Origin: Polycladidibacter stylochi
GTDB taxonomy: Bacteria; Pseudomonadota; Alphaproteobacteria; Rhizobiales; Stappiaceae
Assembly: GCF_001562055.1 (NCBI RefSeq)
Contig: NZ_LLWE01000014.1
Span: 62,001 to 126,000 of the forward strand
Length of the DNA stretch: 64,000 nucleotides
Direction of reading: 5' to 3'
Position 1 is the stretch's first letter. Each line of letters starts with the position of its first letter. Made by a program: the position numbers and the translations under genes. The notes under the pieces were generated by a model. It saw only the letters and a program-made list of their open reading frames with translations, was not told the origin of the DNA and ran no database searches. Positions 8,659-18,878 of this stretch are shown here, in pieces.

Positions 8659-10509
8659 TCAAATATTCTTGAACTGGCTTTTCTGTGGCTCAGCCGCATC
8701 AATAATGCGCATCTGTACTTTCGCCTGGCCTTGCCATGTATCAATTGAAAGACTACCGGCCACATGCAATGGTCGCCCACGATTTGCTAGCAGCATCTTG
8801 CCAAGGTTCTGGTCTTCAGCTTTGAAAGCAATTGCCTTTAAGCTACTGCCATCATTACCGCCTAACGTCACCCGCACGTGCCCTTTACCGACGATATCGG
8901 CATACTTCACAAAAACCGACGGCATGGCGAAAACAGGTTCAGGATGATCGGCACCATATGGTCCTGCATGCTCTAAAAGTTCAATGAGCTCAACTTTTGC
9001 AGCTCCCGGTGTTAAGACCCCGTCAATTACCAATGCACGCTGAGCTAAAGCCCGCGCTACTTCCTCAGCAAGATTTTCATTAAAGTACTCAATTACTTGT
9101 GCCAGTTTATTATGGCTAAGGCTCATACCCGCAGCCATGGCATGGCCGCCTCCCTTGAGTAAAAGCCCACGATCAACCGCAGCCCGCACACAAGCACCAA
9201 GATCAACACCATTGACCGAACGCCCTGAAGCCGTGCCGACACCTTCCTTGTTAAACGCTACAGCAAAAGCCGGACGGCGATAGCGCTCTTTTAAACGCGA
9301 GGCAATCAAACCCACCACGCCCGGATGCCAACTATCTGATCCCACCACAAGCACCGCCGGCTCTCCCGCTTGAAGTTGTTGAAAGGCCTGTGCCTCCCCC
9401 TCTTCAAGCATTATAGCTTCCATGGCTTGCCGTTCTTGATTCAAGCGCTCGAGAGTAGCTGCAATATGCTCGCTCTCATTACGATCATCTCCCGCGAGGA
9501 GTCGCGCCCCCAAACCTGAATCGCCGATGCGTCCACCGGCATTGATACGTGGCCCAAGCATATATCCTAAATGATAGGGCGTTGGCTTGCCATTCACCCG
9601 CGCGATATCGGCAAGCGTTGCGAGGCCCACATTGCCTCGCTTTGCCATAACTTGCAATCCTTTCACCACATATGCGCGGTTCAGACCTTTTAATGGCACC
9701 ACATCACACACAGTACCAAGCGCGACCAGATCAAGCAGTTGCATCAAATCCGGTAGAGCGCTTTGTGCAAACTCTGGCAGCTGACGAAGGGCGCGGTTTA
9801 AGGCAACCAAAAACAAAAAACTCACACCCACGGCAGCCAAGTGACCTTGACCCGATAAATCATCCTGCCGGTTCGGGTTCACCAGCGCGGCCACCTGCGG
9901 TAAGTTTTCCCCCACCTGGTGATGATCTAAAACCACCACTTCCAAGCCAAGCGTGCGTGCGTGTTCAAAAGCTTCGAATGAGGTGCTGCCACAATCTACG
10001 CTGATGAGCAACTGTGCCCCTTGCGCGTGCAACTGTGCCAATGCTGTTGGATTGGGCCCGTATCCGTCAATAATCCGGTCGGGAATATAAACGTCCACAT
10101 CGACGCCAAGCATGCGAAAATAACGCTGCAGCATTGAAGAGGATGTTGCCCCATCCACATCATAATCGCCAAAAATGGCCAGCTTTTTCCCTGCTTGTAA
10201 CGCGGCAACAACCACTTCGCAAGCACGGTCCATATCCACCAATAGTGATGGATCCACCATTAGGTTTTTTATGGAGGGAGCCAAAAACGCCTCGGCCTCA
10301 TCCAAAGCAATCCCGCGCCCAGCTAAAACCCGGCCCACCACATCGGGCAGGCCACAACGCTGCGCAATTGCGAGTGCTTGCGCAGCCTCGTTCGTGCCTA
10401 AGCGCTCGCGCCACATGCGATCATTGGCCGAACGGTGGACCCCTAAAACAGGTCGACAGGTTTGCTCACCCTCAACACCTTGCTGGCTGGCTATATTATT
10501 ATGCAACAC
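8659..10509 (-). CDS. recJ: Single-stranded-DNA-specific exonuclease RecJ
   Basis: A 5'-3' ssDNA exonuclease for recombinational and mismatch repair. The DHH domain shows IFGDYDVDGATSSSM near residue 115, SVDCGS, and VLDHHQ, which gives the family its name. DHHA1 follows with GGRIGDSGLGARLL and a C-terminal KGGGHAMAAGMS block, then an OB-fold region. At 616 residues it is slightly longer than typical. The start is GTG at 10509, preceded by GAGGG at suitable spacing. A terminator separates it from glpX, so recJ probably has its own promoter in 10510-10640. Confidence 0.95.
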   Translation of the reverse strand: MLHNNIASQQGVEGEQTCRPVLGVHRSANDRMWRERLGTNEAAQALAIAQRCGLPDVVGRVLAGRGIALDEAEAFLAPSIKNLMVDPSLLVDMDRACEVVVAALQAGKKLAIFGDYDVDGATSSSMLQRYFRMLGVDVDVYIPDRIIDGYGPNPTALAQLHAQGAQLLISVDCGSTSFEAFEHARTLGLEVVVLDHHQVGENLPQVAALVNPNRQDDLSGQGHLAAVGVSFLFLVALNRALRQLPEFAQSALPDLMQLLDLVALGTVCDVVPLKGLNRAYVVKGLQVMAKRGNVGLATLADIARVNGKPTPYHLGYMLGPRINAGGRIGDSGLGARLLAGDDRNESEHIAATLERLNQERQAMEAIMLEEGEAQAFQQLQAGEPAVLVVGSDSWHPGVVGLIASRLKERYRRPAFAVAFNKEGVGTASGRSVNGVDLGACVRAAVDRGLLLKGGGHAMAAGMSLSHNKLAQVIEYFNENLAEEVARALAQRALVIDGVLTPGAAKVELIELLEHAGPYGADHPEPVFAMPSVFVKYADIVGKGHVRVTLGGNDGSSLKAIAFKAEDQNLGKMLLANRGRPLHVAGSLSIDTWQGQAKVQMRIIDAAEPQKSQFKNI

Positions 10510-10640
10510 CGCTCTGCCCTCACTATTAATGTTTCATGCAAACGAACTTGCCGTAAACACACTTGACTGGAATAGAAAATCACGAGCTTCGTGCTTAATC
10601 AATCCATTTTAAAAAGCAAGATACCTACAAAAAAACCAAT

Positions 10641-10672
10641 AAAAAACGGGCCGATACAAAAGTAAAGGCCCG
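10641..10672 (-). terminator. Rho-independent terminator after glpX
   Basis: On the minus strand, stem CGGGCC/GGCCCG (10672-10667 with 10652-10647), 14-base loop, then six T. It closes the aminotransferase-hom-glpX transcript. Confidence 0.8.
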
Positions 10673-10717
10673 CGTTTAAGGTATCACTTAACTGATAGGT
10701 TGATATCTTATCAGCAA

Positions 10718-11713
10718 TTAATCCAGATGAAACTTTTCAAGCTGATGGTGCTGCGCCTCGATAAAGCGCACCGTACCTGTGGTTGAACGCATCACAACCG
10801 TATGAGTGGTAATGTGATTACGGCCCAACTTTACTCCGCGCAAAAAGTTGCCATCAGTCACACCGGTTGCAGCAAAGTAAACATCGCCGCCAGCCATTTC
10901 CTCAAGTGTATACTTGCGATGAATATCATCAATACCCATGCGGCCCGCACGCTCTACCTGCTCTTCACGGGTGATAACAAGGCGGCCTTGCATTTGCCCG
11001 CCAATACAGCGCAGTGCAGCTGCGGCCAGCACACCTTCCGGAGCACCACCTGTACCAACATAAAGATCAATACCAGTCTCGTCCGGGTTGGTTGTATGAA
11101 TAATACCGGCAACGTCACCATCACCAATCAAATAAATAGACGCCCCTGTAGCACGAATATCATCAATCAGTTTGGCATGACGTGGTCGGTCCAGCACACA
11201 AACAGTTACATCACTAACAGCAACGCCTTTTGCCTTGGCCACGCGCTCCAGATTCACCTCAATTGGATCATCAAGATCAATAGTACCCTGAGGATATCCC
11301 GGCCCCACAGCAATCTTAGACATATAACTGTCGGGTGCGTTAAGTAGCCCCCCCTCAGGTGCAAGCGCAATTACTGCAATAGAGTTGGGCATATTCTTGG
11401 CACAAATAGTGGTACCTTCCAGTGGATCCAGAGCAATATCCACCTTAGGTCCGGCTTTGGTGCCAACTTTCTCACCGATATAAAGCATTGGGGCTTCATC
11501 ACGTTCCCCTTCACCAATAACCACCGTACCATCAATTGGTAACTGGTTCAGCTCGCGCCGCATAGCGTCAACGGCTGCTTGGTCCGCAGCTTTCTCATCT
11601 CCACGCCCGCGCAGCCTTGCAGCTGAAACAGCTGCCCTTTCGGTGACACGCGCGAGCTCCAGTGTCAGAATACGATCCAACACATCACTTGCATCCGTTT
11701 GACTAACAGCCAT
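10718..11713 (-). CDS. glpX: Class II fructose-1,6-bisphosphatase GlpX
   Basis: Hydrolyses fructose-1,6-bisphosphate to fructose-6-phosphate in gluconeogenesis; some alphaproteobacterial homologues also act on sedoheptulose bisphosphate. The metal-binding motif DPLEGT, the VVIGEGERDEAPML motif and the GTGGAPEGVLAAAALRC region are all present, and the length of 331 residues fits the family. It lies 50 bases downstream of hom on the same strand, an arrangement common in rhizobia. Confidence 0.95.
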   Translation of the reverse strand: MAVSQTDASDVLDRILTLELARVTERAAVSAARLRGRGDEKAADQAAVDAMRRELNQLPIDGTVVIGEGERDEAPMLYIGEKVGTKAGPKVDIALDPLEGTTICAKNMPNSIAVIALAPEGGLLNAPDSYMSKIAVGPGYPQGTIDLDDPIEVNLERVAKAKGVAVSDVTVCVLDRPRHAKLIDDIRATGASIYLIGDGDVAGIIHTTNPDETGIDLYVGTGGAPEGVLAAAALRCIGGQMQGRLVITREEQVERAGRMGIDDIHRKYTLEEMAGGDVYFAATGVTDGNFLRGVKLGRNHITTHTVVMRSTTGTVRFIEAQHHQLEKFHLD

Positions 11714-11763
11714 TATACTTCCTCGAAAACATCCATTTCGATTGGCCTGCCAAACTGGCAGCC

Positions 11764-13125
11764 CTATTTAAGATTTTCAATCCGCAACATTTGCGGTTGA
11801 CCTGCAGTAACATTGCGAGCGGCAATTGCTTCCAAAGCTTCACGCACTGCCATCTCGGTCGTTTCGTGGGTAATCATGATAACCGGTTGCGGGCGAGCCG
11901 GATCCCCATCTAGGCTCGCTTCCTCGTTTATCCCACCCCGTCGCTGAACAATGGATTCTAACGAAATCCCTTTGTCAGCCATACATTGAGCTATGGTTGC
12001 AAATGCGCCTGGCACATCTTCAACCGCTAGCCGAATGTAATAGCCCCCTTCATGTTGACGCATTTTTGCGCGTTGATAAGGGGCAAGACCGCTCGCTTGC
12101 TCACCAAATACTGGTAGACAAACGCCACGGGCAATATCGACAATATCGCCAATAACCGAACTTGCTGTAGCATCACCTCCAGCACCTGGGCCCACAAGAA
12201 CCACCTCACCGACAGCGTCAGCATCAACGGCCACACCGTTTAGCACGCCATCAACGCGTGCAATTGCCGAGGTCTTCGGTACCATGGTTGGATGCACCCG
12301 CTGCTCAATACCGCTATCGGTGCGCTGCGCAACACCAAGCAGTTTAATACGGTAGCCAAGGTTGTCTGCAGCACGAATATCGGCGGAGGTTATTGAAGTA
12401 ATTCCTTCAACAAAAATATCATCGGCCGAAACTTCGCAACCAAATGCCAGCGAAGTGAGTATGGCAAGTTTATGCGCACTATCGAACCCTTCAATATCAA
12501 AGGTTGGATCGGCTTCGGCATAACCAAGGCGCTGTGCATCTGCCAAGCACTCGGCAAAAGAAAGTCCTTCACGCTCCATACGTGATAAAATATAGTTACA
12601 TGTGCCGTTTAAAATACCATAGACGCGTGAAACCTCGTTGCCCGCAAGGGTTTCGCGCATGGTTTTTACGATCGGAATACCACCGGCAACCGCAGCTTCA
12701 AAATTCAGAGAAACGCCTTTTTCTTCGGCAAGCTTGGCCAATGCAACGCCGTGTTTAGCCAACAACGCTTTATTGGCAGTGACCACATGTTTGCCTGCCT
12801 CTAGCGCAGCACGAACACTTTCTTCTGCAGCACCGCTATCCCCGCCTATCAGCTCGACAAAAACATCAATGCCCTCGTCTTTGGCGAGGGCAACAGGATC
12901 ATCAAACCATTGAGCATGAGAAACATCAACACCACGATCTTTACCTTTAGAACGGGCGCTTACTCCGGCAAGTACAATCGACTTGCCGGAGCGACGTTTC
13001 AATACCTCGGCTTTGCCAAGGATTATTTTTGCCAGGGAGACACCAACAGTGCCAAGGCCAGCAACGCCAATATTCAAGCTTTTACTCATCACATTCATAC
13101 CAGTTGTTGCCAGCACTTGCGCCAT
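11764..13125 (-). CDS. hom: Homoserine dehydrogenase
   Basis: Reduces aspartate semialdehyde to homoserine, the branch to threonine and methionine. The N-terminal Rossmann fold has GVAGLGTVG, the middle has the catalytic-domain segments AAVAGGIPI and GILNGTCNYIL, and the C-terminal 80 residues form an ACT domain likely used for feedback inhibition. The ATG at 13125 overlaps the stop of the aminotransferase gene by one base (TAATG), suggesting coupled translation. A shorter start at an ATG a dozen codons further in would match family N-termini better, so the exact start is uncertain. Confidence 0.95.
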   Translation of the reverse strand: MAQVLATTGMNVMSKSLNIGVAGLGTVGVSLAKIILGKAEVLKRRSGKSIVLAGVSARSKGKDRGVDVSHAQWFDDPVALAKDEGIDVFVELIGGDSGAAEESVRAALEAGKHVVTANKALLAKHGVALAKLAEEKGVSLNFEAAVAGGIPIVKTMRETLAGNEVSRVYGILNGTCNYILSRMEREGLSFAECLADAQRLGYAEADPTFDIEGFDSAHKLAILTSLAFGCEVSADDIFVEGITSITSADIRAADNLGYRIKLLGVAQRTDSGIEQRVHPTMVPKTSAIARVDGVLNGVAVDADAVGEVVLVGPGAGGDATASSVIGDIVDIARGVCLPVFGEQASGLAPYQRAKMRQHEGGYYIRLAVEDVPGAFATIAQCMADKGISLESIVQRRGGINEEASLDGDPARPQPVIMITHETTEMAVREALEAIAARNVTAGQPQMLRIENLK

Positions 13126-14324
13126 TATTTGTCAGCAAGCGCGGCACCCTCATACTCTTCAAAAAAACGACGCACACCGCGTGCCGCCTGTCTAATACGC
13201 TGCTCGTTTTCAACCAGCCCGAACCGGACGAAACCCTCGCCATGCTCACCAAAGCCTGCACCTGGAGATAAAGCAAGTTCTGCTTTCTCAATCAACAGCT
13301 TACAAAACTCAAGAGAACCAAGGTGAGCAAATTGCTTTGGTATTGGAGCCCATGCAAACATTGAGGCCTCTGGAACCGGTATGTCCCAGCCAACACGCGC
13401 AAAAGATTCGACCAGCACATCGCGCCGCTTACGGTAAATTTCCCTTGTTTCTTCTATACAGGTATCGGGACCATTCAAGGCTGCAGTGGCCGCTACCTGT
13501 ATAGGCGTAAATGCTCCGTAATCCAAGTAGGATTTAACCCGTGCTAATGCTGCAATCAACCGCTCATTACCGACAGCAAATCCCATTCGCCAGCCTGGCA
13601 TGGAATATGTTTTGGAAAGCGATGTAAATTCCACAGCAACATCTTTTGCGCCTTCAACCTGTAAAACGGATGGCGGCGGTGTGTCGCCAAAGTATATTTC
13701 AGAGTAGGCCAGATCAGACAATACAAAGATTTCATGCTTGCGTGCAAACGCCACCACATCTTTATAAAAGTCCAGATCCGCACAGCATCCTGTCGGGTTT
13801 GCCGGATAGCATAGGATCACCGCGATTGGTTTTGGAACCGAATGGATCACTGCCCGCTCAAGCGCCTCAAAAAATTCAGGCCCAGTCGTTGCTGGTATTG
13901 AGCGTAATGAAGCCCCAGCCATTAAAAAACCGAAAGCATGAATAGGATAGCTTGGGTTGGGCACAAGAACCACATCACCCGGGGCAGAGATTGCCTGTGC
14001 CATGTTGGCAAAGCCCTCTTTAGAACCAAGCGTTGCAATTACTTCCGTATTCGGATCAAGCTTAACGCCAAAGCGACGCTCATAGTAACCGGCTTGTGCA
14101 CGGCGCAGACCCATTATTCCCTTTGAAGCGGAATAGCGGTGTGTACGTGGGTTTTGTACCGTTTCAACCAACTTATCAACGATATGCTGTGGAGTTGGTA
14201 AATCAGGATTCCCCATCCCCATATCAATGATATCGACACCGGCCGCTCGCGCTTTGGCTTTCAAACGATCGACAGGTTCAAATACGTAAGGGGGAAGCCG
14301 TCTGATCTTGTGAAAGTCGTTCAT
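13125..14324 (-). CDS. Class I/II PLP-dependent aminotransferase (AlaC / LL-diaminopimelate aminotransferase type)
   Basis: A fold-type I aminotransferase. The PLP lysine is in SLSKTYSMPGWRMG, and CYPANPTG plus the C-terminal VRFGLVENEQRIRQA carry the pyridoxal and carboxylate contacts. Database labels for such neighbours of hom vary between LL-diaminopimelate aminotransferase and alanine aminotransferase; I cannot decide from sequence. The ATG at 14324 is preceded by GAGG eight bases away and begins MNDFHKIRRLPPYVF, the usual family N-terminus, so it is preferred to the GTG at 14351. First gene of the aminotransferase-hom-glpX unit. Confidence 0.88.
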   Translation of the reverse strand: MNDFHKIRRLPPYVFEPVDRLKAKARAAGVDIIDMGMGNPDLPTPQHIVDKLVETVQNPRTHRYSASKGIMGLRRAQAGYYERRFGVKLDPNTEVIATLGSKEGFANMAQAISAPGDVVLVPNPSYPIHAFGFLMAGASLRSIPATTGPEFFEALERAVIHSVPKPIAVILCYPANPTGCCADLDFYKDVVAFARKHEIFVLSDLAYSEIYFGDTPPPSVLQVEGAKDVAVEFTSLSKTYSMPGWRMGFAVGNERLIAALARVKSYLDYGAFTPIQVAATAALNGPDTCIEETREIYRKRRDVLVESFARVGWDIPVPEASMFAWAPIPKQFAHLGSLEFCKLLIEKAELALSPGAGFGEHGEGFVRFGLVENEQRIRQAARGVRRFFEEYEGAALADK

Positions 14325-14351
14325 TTCACGAGCCTCGCTTTCTGAAATCAC

Positions 14352-14980
14352 ATAATGCCTATTAATGTTATAGCGACTTGAATCGCCAAGTGCCTTGCAG
14401 GTTTAGCAGGAGAATTTCATTTTTGCATCGCCATATAGGTTAATTAGATGCTTTTTTTTCTTCATTTCTAATTCCCTGTGAAAGAACAGCATCCCTGACC
14501 TATTTTTTTACACATAAAACTAATTATATCCTCTGATAAAAGCTTAAACACCTAAGAAGCTTCTTGAAATGAGCCTTGGAAAAAGCTGAGCTGCCAAGAG
14601 ATAAATGAACTTCCCTCTCTGACCATCAACCTTGACACAAAGCCAATTCAATCCTCGTCCAGTTTTGGGCTTATGACGGGTTCATTTAATAGTTAAATTG
14701 GCATATTGAAAGTCAGAATAATTATAATGTGAACGACAAGTCTTCCCGCCTAAATATCACATACATTCAACTATTCACAATAAATAAAAACTTAGTTTCA
14801 TTGCGACGCCACCTAAAAATCTAAGAGATACCAATAACATATCCACAATAACGCATGCGGTAACTGCAATATTGCTCACTAACAAATAGTCTTCATTAGC
14901 GCCTATGTTAATTGATTTATTCAAATTATTTTGCAACATAGATTGAATATAAAATAATTATTTCATGTATTGAGGCAACT
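14352..14980. other. Long AT-rich intergenic region
   Basis: About 630 bases with no supported gene on either strand. It must contain the minus-strand promoter of the aminotransferase-hom-glpX operon and any promoter for the 66-residue open frame at 14981. I see no riboswitch or strong hairpin. Confidence 0.4.
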
Positions 14981-15181
14981 ATGAAACATATAAATAAATA
15001 TTTACATATACTAATTACCGGTCCTATTCTATTTTCCTTTTCAATAGTGCTAATTACTTTATTTACTATACTCGTATCACCAATTCTCTTATATCGTGCA
15101 ATACATAGTTCTTTGCCTTCTTTAACGGATCAAACTCTTGGCCAAGAAGCAACATCAGCTACAAACATTTCGCAAACTTAA
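14981..15181 (+). CDS. Small single-span membrane protein (hypothetical)
   Basis: A 66-residue open frame with one strong hydrophobic stretch at about residues 9-40 and a polar, Thr/Gln/Ser-rich tail. The ATG follows GAGG with about 6 bases spacing, which supports expression. No family recognised. Placed alone between two AT-rich gaps. Could be a genuine small envelope protein or a chance frame. Confidence 0.4.
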   Translation: MKHINKYLHILITGPILFSFSIVLITLFTILVSPILLYRAIHSSLPSLTDQTLGQEATSATNISQT

Positions 15182-15364
15182 TAATCACTGCTAAAATTAT
15201 CAGTCATCAAACGATGCCTAAAACATGAAGTGCCAATGCACTAGTGCAAATTTGAAGGCTCTCTACAGGGGCAACTAAATACTTTGAAGTGCTACGTTCA
15301 CAATTCAATGCAATCACACGACAGTAATTCACCTTCCTCTAACGAATAGAAGGCTAGCGGACAT

Positions 15365-15709
15365 TCAGTGCGCTTTATGGCGGTTAATTTCTACATTGAG
15401 ATCATCAGCTAGTTTTTTTTGTGCATCTGCAATTGCTTTCAACTCATCAACGCGGCTTTGAGAATCGTATTTGATGAGTGATCCCTTTTGCCTTGCCTTT
15501 TCATGCAGGGCTAAAAGCTGCTCTTGCTCTTGTTTTTGCTCATGATAGTTTTTAAGCGTCTTCGGATCTTGCAGTGCTAAATTTTGATTTTTTACAGCCA
15601 CCTGTTGCTTTTGCTTTGAAACAAAAGCATCGCTGACATGCAAAGATGCACAACCACTAGCTAACAAACTTACACAAAGGGCTATCGTTATTCTTATTGC
15701 TTTGACCAC
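15365..15709 (-). CDS. Small lipoprotein with coiled-coil region (hypothetical)
   Basis: 114 residues. The first 20 form a lipoprotein signal with lipobox LASGC, so it is predicted to be lipid-anchored in the envelope. The mature part is very rich in Gln, Lys and Glu and reads as one long amphipathic helix or coiled coil. Start is GTG at 15709 with GGAG 8 bases upstream. No family recognised. It is transcribed towards the small membrane protein and away from phaC. Confidence 0.6.
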   Translation of the reverse strand: MVKAIRITIALCVSLLASGCASLHVSDAFVSKQKQQVAVKNQNLALQDPKTLKNYHEQKQEQEQLLALHEKARQKGSLIKYDSQSRVDELKAIADAQKKLADDLNVEINRHKAH

Positions 15710-16103
15710 TTAACAACTCCAATTGAATGCAACTTTTAAGTATGCTGCAAACGCAAATATCACTCCGCAAATTTGCTCTACTCTGATTATCATAGCTTAA
15801 AAGCCTGACATAATTGTTAAGGCTAATAACCCAATTAATTGATTTGCCAATTAATAATTCAACAAAGCATCTAATCTCACATTGCAATGTGTAGCGCTCT
15901 GTCAAGTGCAAATCCCACTAGCACATGGGGGTATTCAAAATCTATCTAAAACTAATTATGCTGCACAGCAACATTAATTAGTAACCACCAGCTTGTCATA
16001 CTCTATAGTCACACCCTTAAAAATTCAGGATACGACATAGTGGTGACCTCTGGCACAACACCAATGTAATTCACGGGCAAAGACTTGAGGGATAACTATC
16101 CAG
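15710..16103. other. Intergenic region upstream of phaC
   Basis: AT-rich, 394 bases, no supported gene. It holds the divergent promoters of the small lipoprotein and phaC. An 84-codon minus-strand frame overlapping 15657-15911 has no ribosome site and overlaps the lipoprotein gene. Confidence 0.35.
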
Positions 16104-17927
16104 ATGGCTCAAGATACAAATGACAATCCAACACTGCAATACCTTCTGCAAAACCCTGAGGAATTTGCAAGTAATTTAGCCAAAATTGCTGAAAGTAGCG
16201 GTAAGGCCTTAGCCGCATATTTGGAACCGCGTGAAAAGCATGAAGTTGAGACAGAAGCATCTGCCGAACTCAACGCCATGATCAAGACTCTTTCAACCGT
16301 TGCCGAATATTGGTTAAAAGACCCAAGCCGCGCCATTGAAGCTCAAGCACGTCTATGGTCTGGTTACATGTCGATCTGGAACAACACGCTTCGTGCTATG
16401 GCAGGCGAGAAAATTGACCCAGTTATTGAGGCGGACGCAAAAGACAAACGCTTCAAGGATAGTGAATGGGATGACAACAATTTTTTCAATTTCCTCAAGC
16501 AGATGTATTTGCAAACAACGCAATGGGCCCAAACTCTGGTGAGTGATGCGGAAGAAATTGATCCCCAAGTAAAAAAGCGCGCGACTTTTTACATCAACCT
16601 GATAACCAATGCCATGTCGCCCTCGAACTTCATATTCACCAACCCTGAGTTACTTCGCGAGACCATGAGTCAAAACGGCGAAAACCTTGTAAAAGGGATG
16701 GATATGCTCGCCGAGGATATAAAAAAGGGCAAGGGTGATTTAAAAATCCGCCAGACCGATATTTCCAAATTCGAAACAGGAAAGAACCTCGCGGTGACAC
16801 CTGGTAAAGTTATCATGGAAAATGATATCTGCCAGCTCATACAATACGAAGCTTCGACGAAAACCGTTTACAAGCGCCCGCTCCTGATCATACCCCCATG
16901 GATCAATAAATATTATATTCTCGATCTTACTGCAGAAAAATCACTCATAAAGTGGGCTGTGGATCGCGGACATAGTGTCTTTATTGTTTCCTGGGTTAAC
17001 CCGACCGAGGCCCACGCCCAAAAAACCTTCGAAGATTACATGCAACAGGGGATTTTTGCATCAATTGAAAAAGTTAAACAGGCAACTGGTGAAGACACTG
17101 TTAACGCCATGGGGTATTGCGTCGGCGGCACACTACTTGCCGCAACTCTTGCCTATATGGCGCAAACCGGGCAGGCTGACAGCATTGCAAGTGCAACGTT
17201 TTTAACAACACAAATTGATTTCGCCCACGCTGGTGACTTAAAAATATTCACCGATGAAGAACATATTGCGAATATTGAGCAAATGATGCAATCAAAGGGC
17301 TACCTAGACGGCTCTAAGCTTGCAATGACATTCAACCTCTTACGATCTGGCGATTTGGTTTGGCCTTATGTGATTAACAATTACATTCGAGGCAAAGAGC
17401 CATTTCCTTTTGATCTGCTCTACTGGAATGCGGACAGCACACGCCTTCCGGCAACCAACCATTCATTTTACTTGCGTAATTGCTACTTGAACAACACATT
17501 AGCAGAAGGAAAAATGGTTCTCGCGGGCGAACAACTCAACATTAACTCCATAAAAACTCCCTGCTATCAATTGGCAACGAGAGAAGATCATATCGCACCC
17601 GCCAAATCTGTACTTAAAGGAGCGCAGCTACTAGGTGGACCTGTTGACTTTGTATTATCAGGGTCAGGCCATATTGCAGGGGTCGTAAACCCGCCGACGA
17701 AGAAAAAGTACCAATATTGGACCAACAAGCCTGAAGCACTGCAGAAAAGTGATAGTATAGAAAAATGGCTCGAAAGCGCTGGCGAACACGAAGGCTCTTG
17801 GTGGCCCCATTGGAACAAATGGATACAAAATCACAGTCTTAACCGCATTCCTGCAAGAACAATTGGAGATAACGGCATCGATATTTTGGAGGATGCCCCC
17901 GGCTCATTTGTGAAAGTTGTATCATAG
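16104..17927 (+). CDS. phaC: Class I poly(3-hydroxyalkanoate) synthase PhaC
   Basis: Polymerises 3-hydroxyacyl-CoA into PHA storage granules. It has the PhaC N-terminal domain followed by an alpha/beta-hydrolase domain with the lipase-like box GYCVGG; the nucleophile Cys is residue 339. The catalytic Asp lies in REDHIAP and the His in GSGHIAGVVNPP. At 607 residues it matches class I enzymes. No phaR/E subunit or phaA/B is adjacent. The ATG has only a distant GAGGG. A 9-bp hairpin follows the stop. Confidence 0.95.
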   Translation: MAQDTNDNPTLQYLLQNPEEFASNLAKIAESSGKALAAYLEPREKHEVETEASAELNAMIKTLSTVAEYWLKDPSRAIEAQARLWSGYMSIWNNTLRAMAGEKIDPVIEADAKDKRFKDSEWDDNNFFNFLKQMYLQTTQWAQTLVSDAEEIDPQVKKRATFYINLITNAMSPSNFIFTNPELLRETMSQNGENLVKGMDMLAEDIKKGKGDLKIRQTDISKFETGKNLAVTPGKVIMENDICQLIQYEASTKTVYKRPLLIIPPWINKYYILDLTAEKSLIKWAVDRGHSVFIVSWVNPTEAHAQKTFEDYMQQGIFASIEKVKQATGEDTVNAMGYCVGGTLLAATLAYMAQTGQADSIASATFLTTQIDFAHAGDLKIFTDEEHIANIEQMMQSKGYLDGSKLAMTFNLLRSGDLVWPYVINNYIRGKEPFPFDLLYWNADSTRLPATNHSFYLRNCYLNNTLAEGKMVLAGEQLNINSIKTPCYQLATREDHIAPAKSVLKGAQLLGGPVDFVLSGSGHIAGVVNPPTKKKYQYWTNKPEALQKSDSIEKWLESAGEHEGSWWPHWNKWIQNHSLNRIPARTIGDNGIDILEDAPGSFVKVVS

Positions 17928-17955
17928 AACACAATGTGAGCTTTCATATAATACA

Positions 17956-17986
17956 GATAGGGCCATAAAATCATTGAGGCCCTATC
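17956..17986 (+). terminator. Likely terminator hairpin after phaC
   Basis: Perfect 9-bp stem GATAGGGCC/GGCCCTATC with a 13-base loop, 29 bases after the phaC stop. The following T-run is poor, so termination may be partial or Rho-assisted. Confidence 0.5.
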
Positions 17987-18231
17987 TTGAACGCTAGAAC
18001 CCTTGAGTTTCTATTGGAACATATACACATTCACGCCAGCGCAATGACAGGCCTTTTTAGATAGCTAACTACTTTTCCTAGTTATTTGTATAGACTTCTC
18101 TTTTCTCGAAGAATTGATTATACTTGCATTAACTTGAGCAGTTATTGCGCTTCACCATTAGTGAAAGACCCCCTTTCCAATATTGGTGCGCATAACATAT
18201 TGCAATATTTATGGCATCACCGGAGGCTACC

Positions 18232-18846
18232 ATGCCAGGCCGCGACCCCAAAGTAGTCAGTTTCGCAGGCAAGTACACCAATAAAGGCATTGGACCCACA
18301 TCAACCCCGCTATCGGCTTTGCCATTATTAACTATCTGGAACCGACCGGTTAAACCCTTAGCAACAGTAGTTCGTACTCTACTCTTTCCTGTTGTTTTTG
18401 TTTTGATTTGGATGCATCAAAAATGGGGTTGGGAAGCTACAAGTGCATCTGTAGCACTTTATTTATATTTCCTTTGGTTTATTAGCCGCCTATGCCCTTG
18501 CGCAACCGGCGCGCCCAGCGCTATGGCACGCGCTGCAATTGGCCAACGTATGTGGCTTAATCGCTATGCTGTAACGATCCCGCAGAAGGATCATCAACTT
18601 GCATTGCTCACGTCTATCGTCATGGGCTCGGGCATTATAGGCGCAACAATAGGTGCTTTAGACAATGTTTTGTGGCTCAGCCTGTTGTCTACCACCTGCA
18701 TCTACGCAGCACGCATTGTTCAACTCATTCTGTTTGTAAGTTTGTTTCAAAAAATGAAAAACAAGCACCCTATTTATCGCTCTTGGGCAATGACACCACA
18801 AAACGACAACCACCGCCAGCATCAACAACCAACAAAATCTCTATAG
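18232..18846 (+). CDS. Hydrophobic protein resembling DUF6653 family
   Basis: 204 residues with four hydrophobic segments in two pairs (about residues 45-85 and 125-175). A central IGQRMWLNRYAVTIP segment recalls the DUF6653 pattern as I remember it; that link is not verified. The chosen ATG at 18232 has GGAG 7 bases upstream, better than the in-frame ATG at 18211. Predicted inner-membrane protein, function unknown. It is convergent with the methyltransferase gene at 18879. Confidence 0.55.
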   Translation: MPGRDPKVVSFAGKYTNKGIGPTSTPLSALPLLTIWNRPVKPLATVVRTLLFPVVFVLIWMHQKWGWEATSASVALYLYFLWFISRLCPCATGAPSAMARAAIGQRMWLNRYAVTIPQKDHQLALLTSIVMGSGIIGATIGALDNVLWLSLLSTTCIYAARIVQLILFVSLFQKMKNKHPIYRSWAMTPQNDNHRQHQQPTKSL

Positions 18847-18878
18847 CTGTTAAAATACTTAGCGAACTGAAAGGCGCG

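Noticed and set aside
9672-10004. 110-codon plus-strand frame inside recJ
   Set aside because: Antisense shadow of recJ; composition follows the recJ codon pattern.
10802-11347. 181-codon plus-strand frame inside glpX
   Set aside because: Long, but wholly antisense to a conserved enzyme and without family features.
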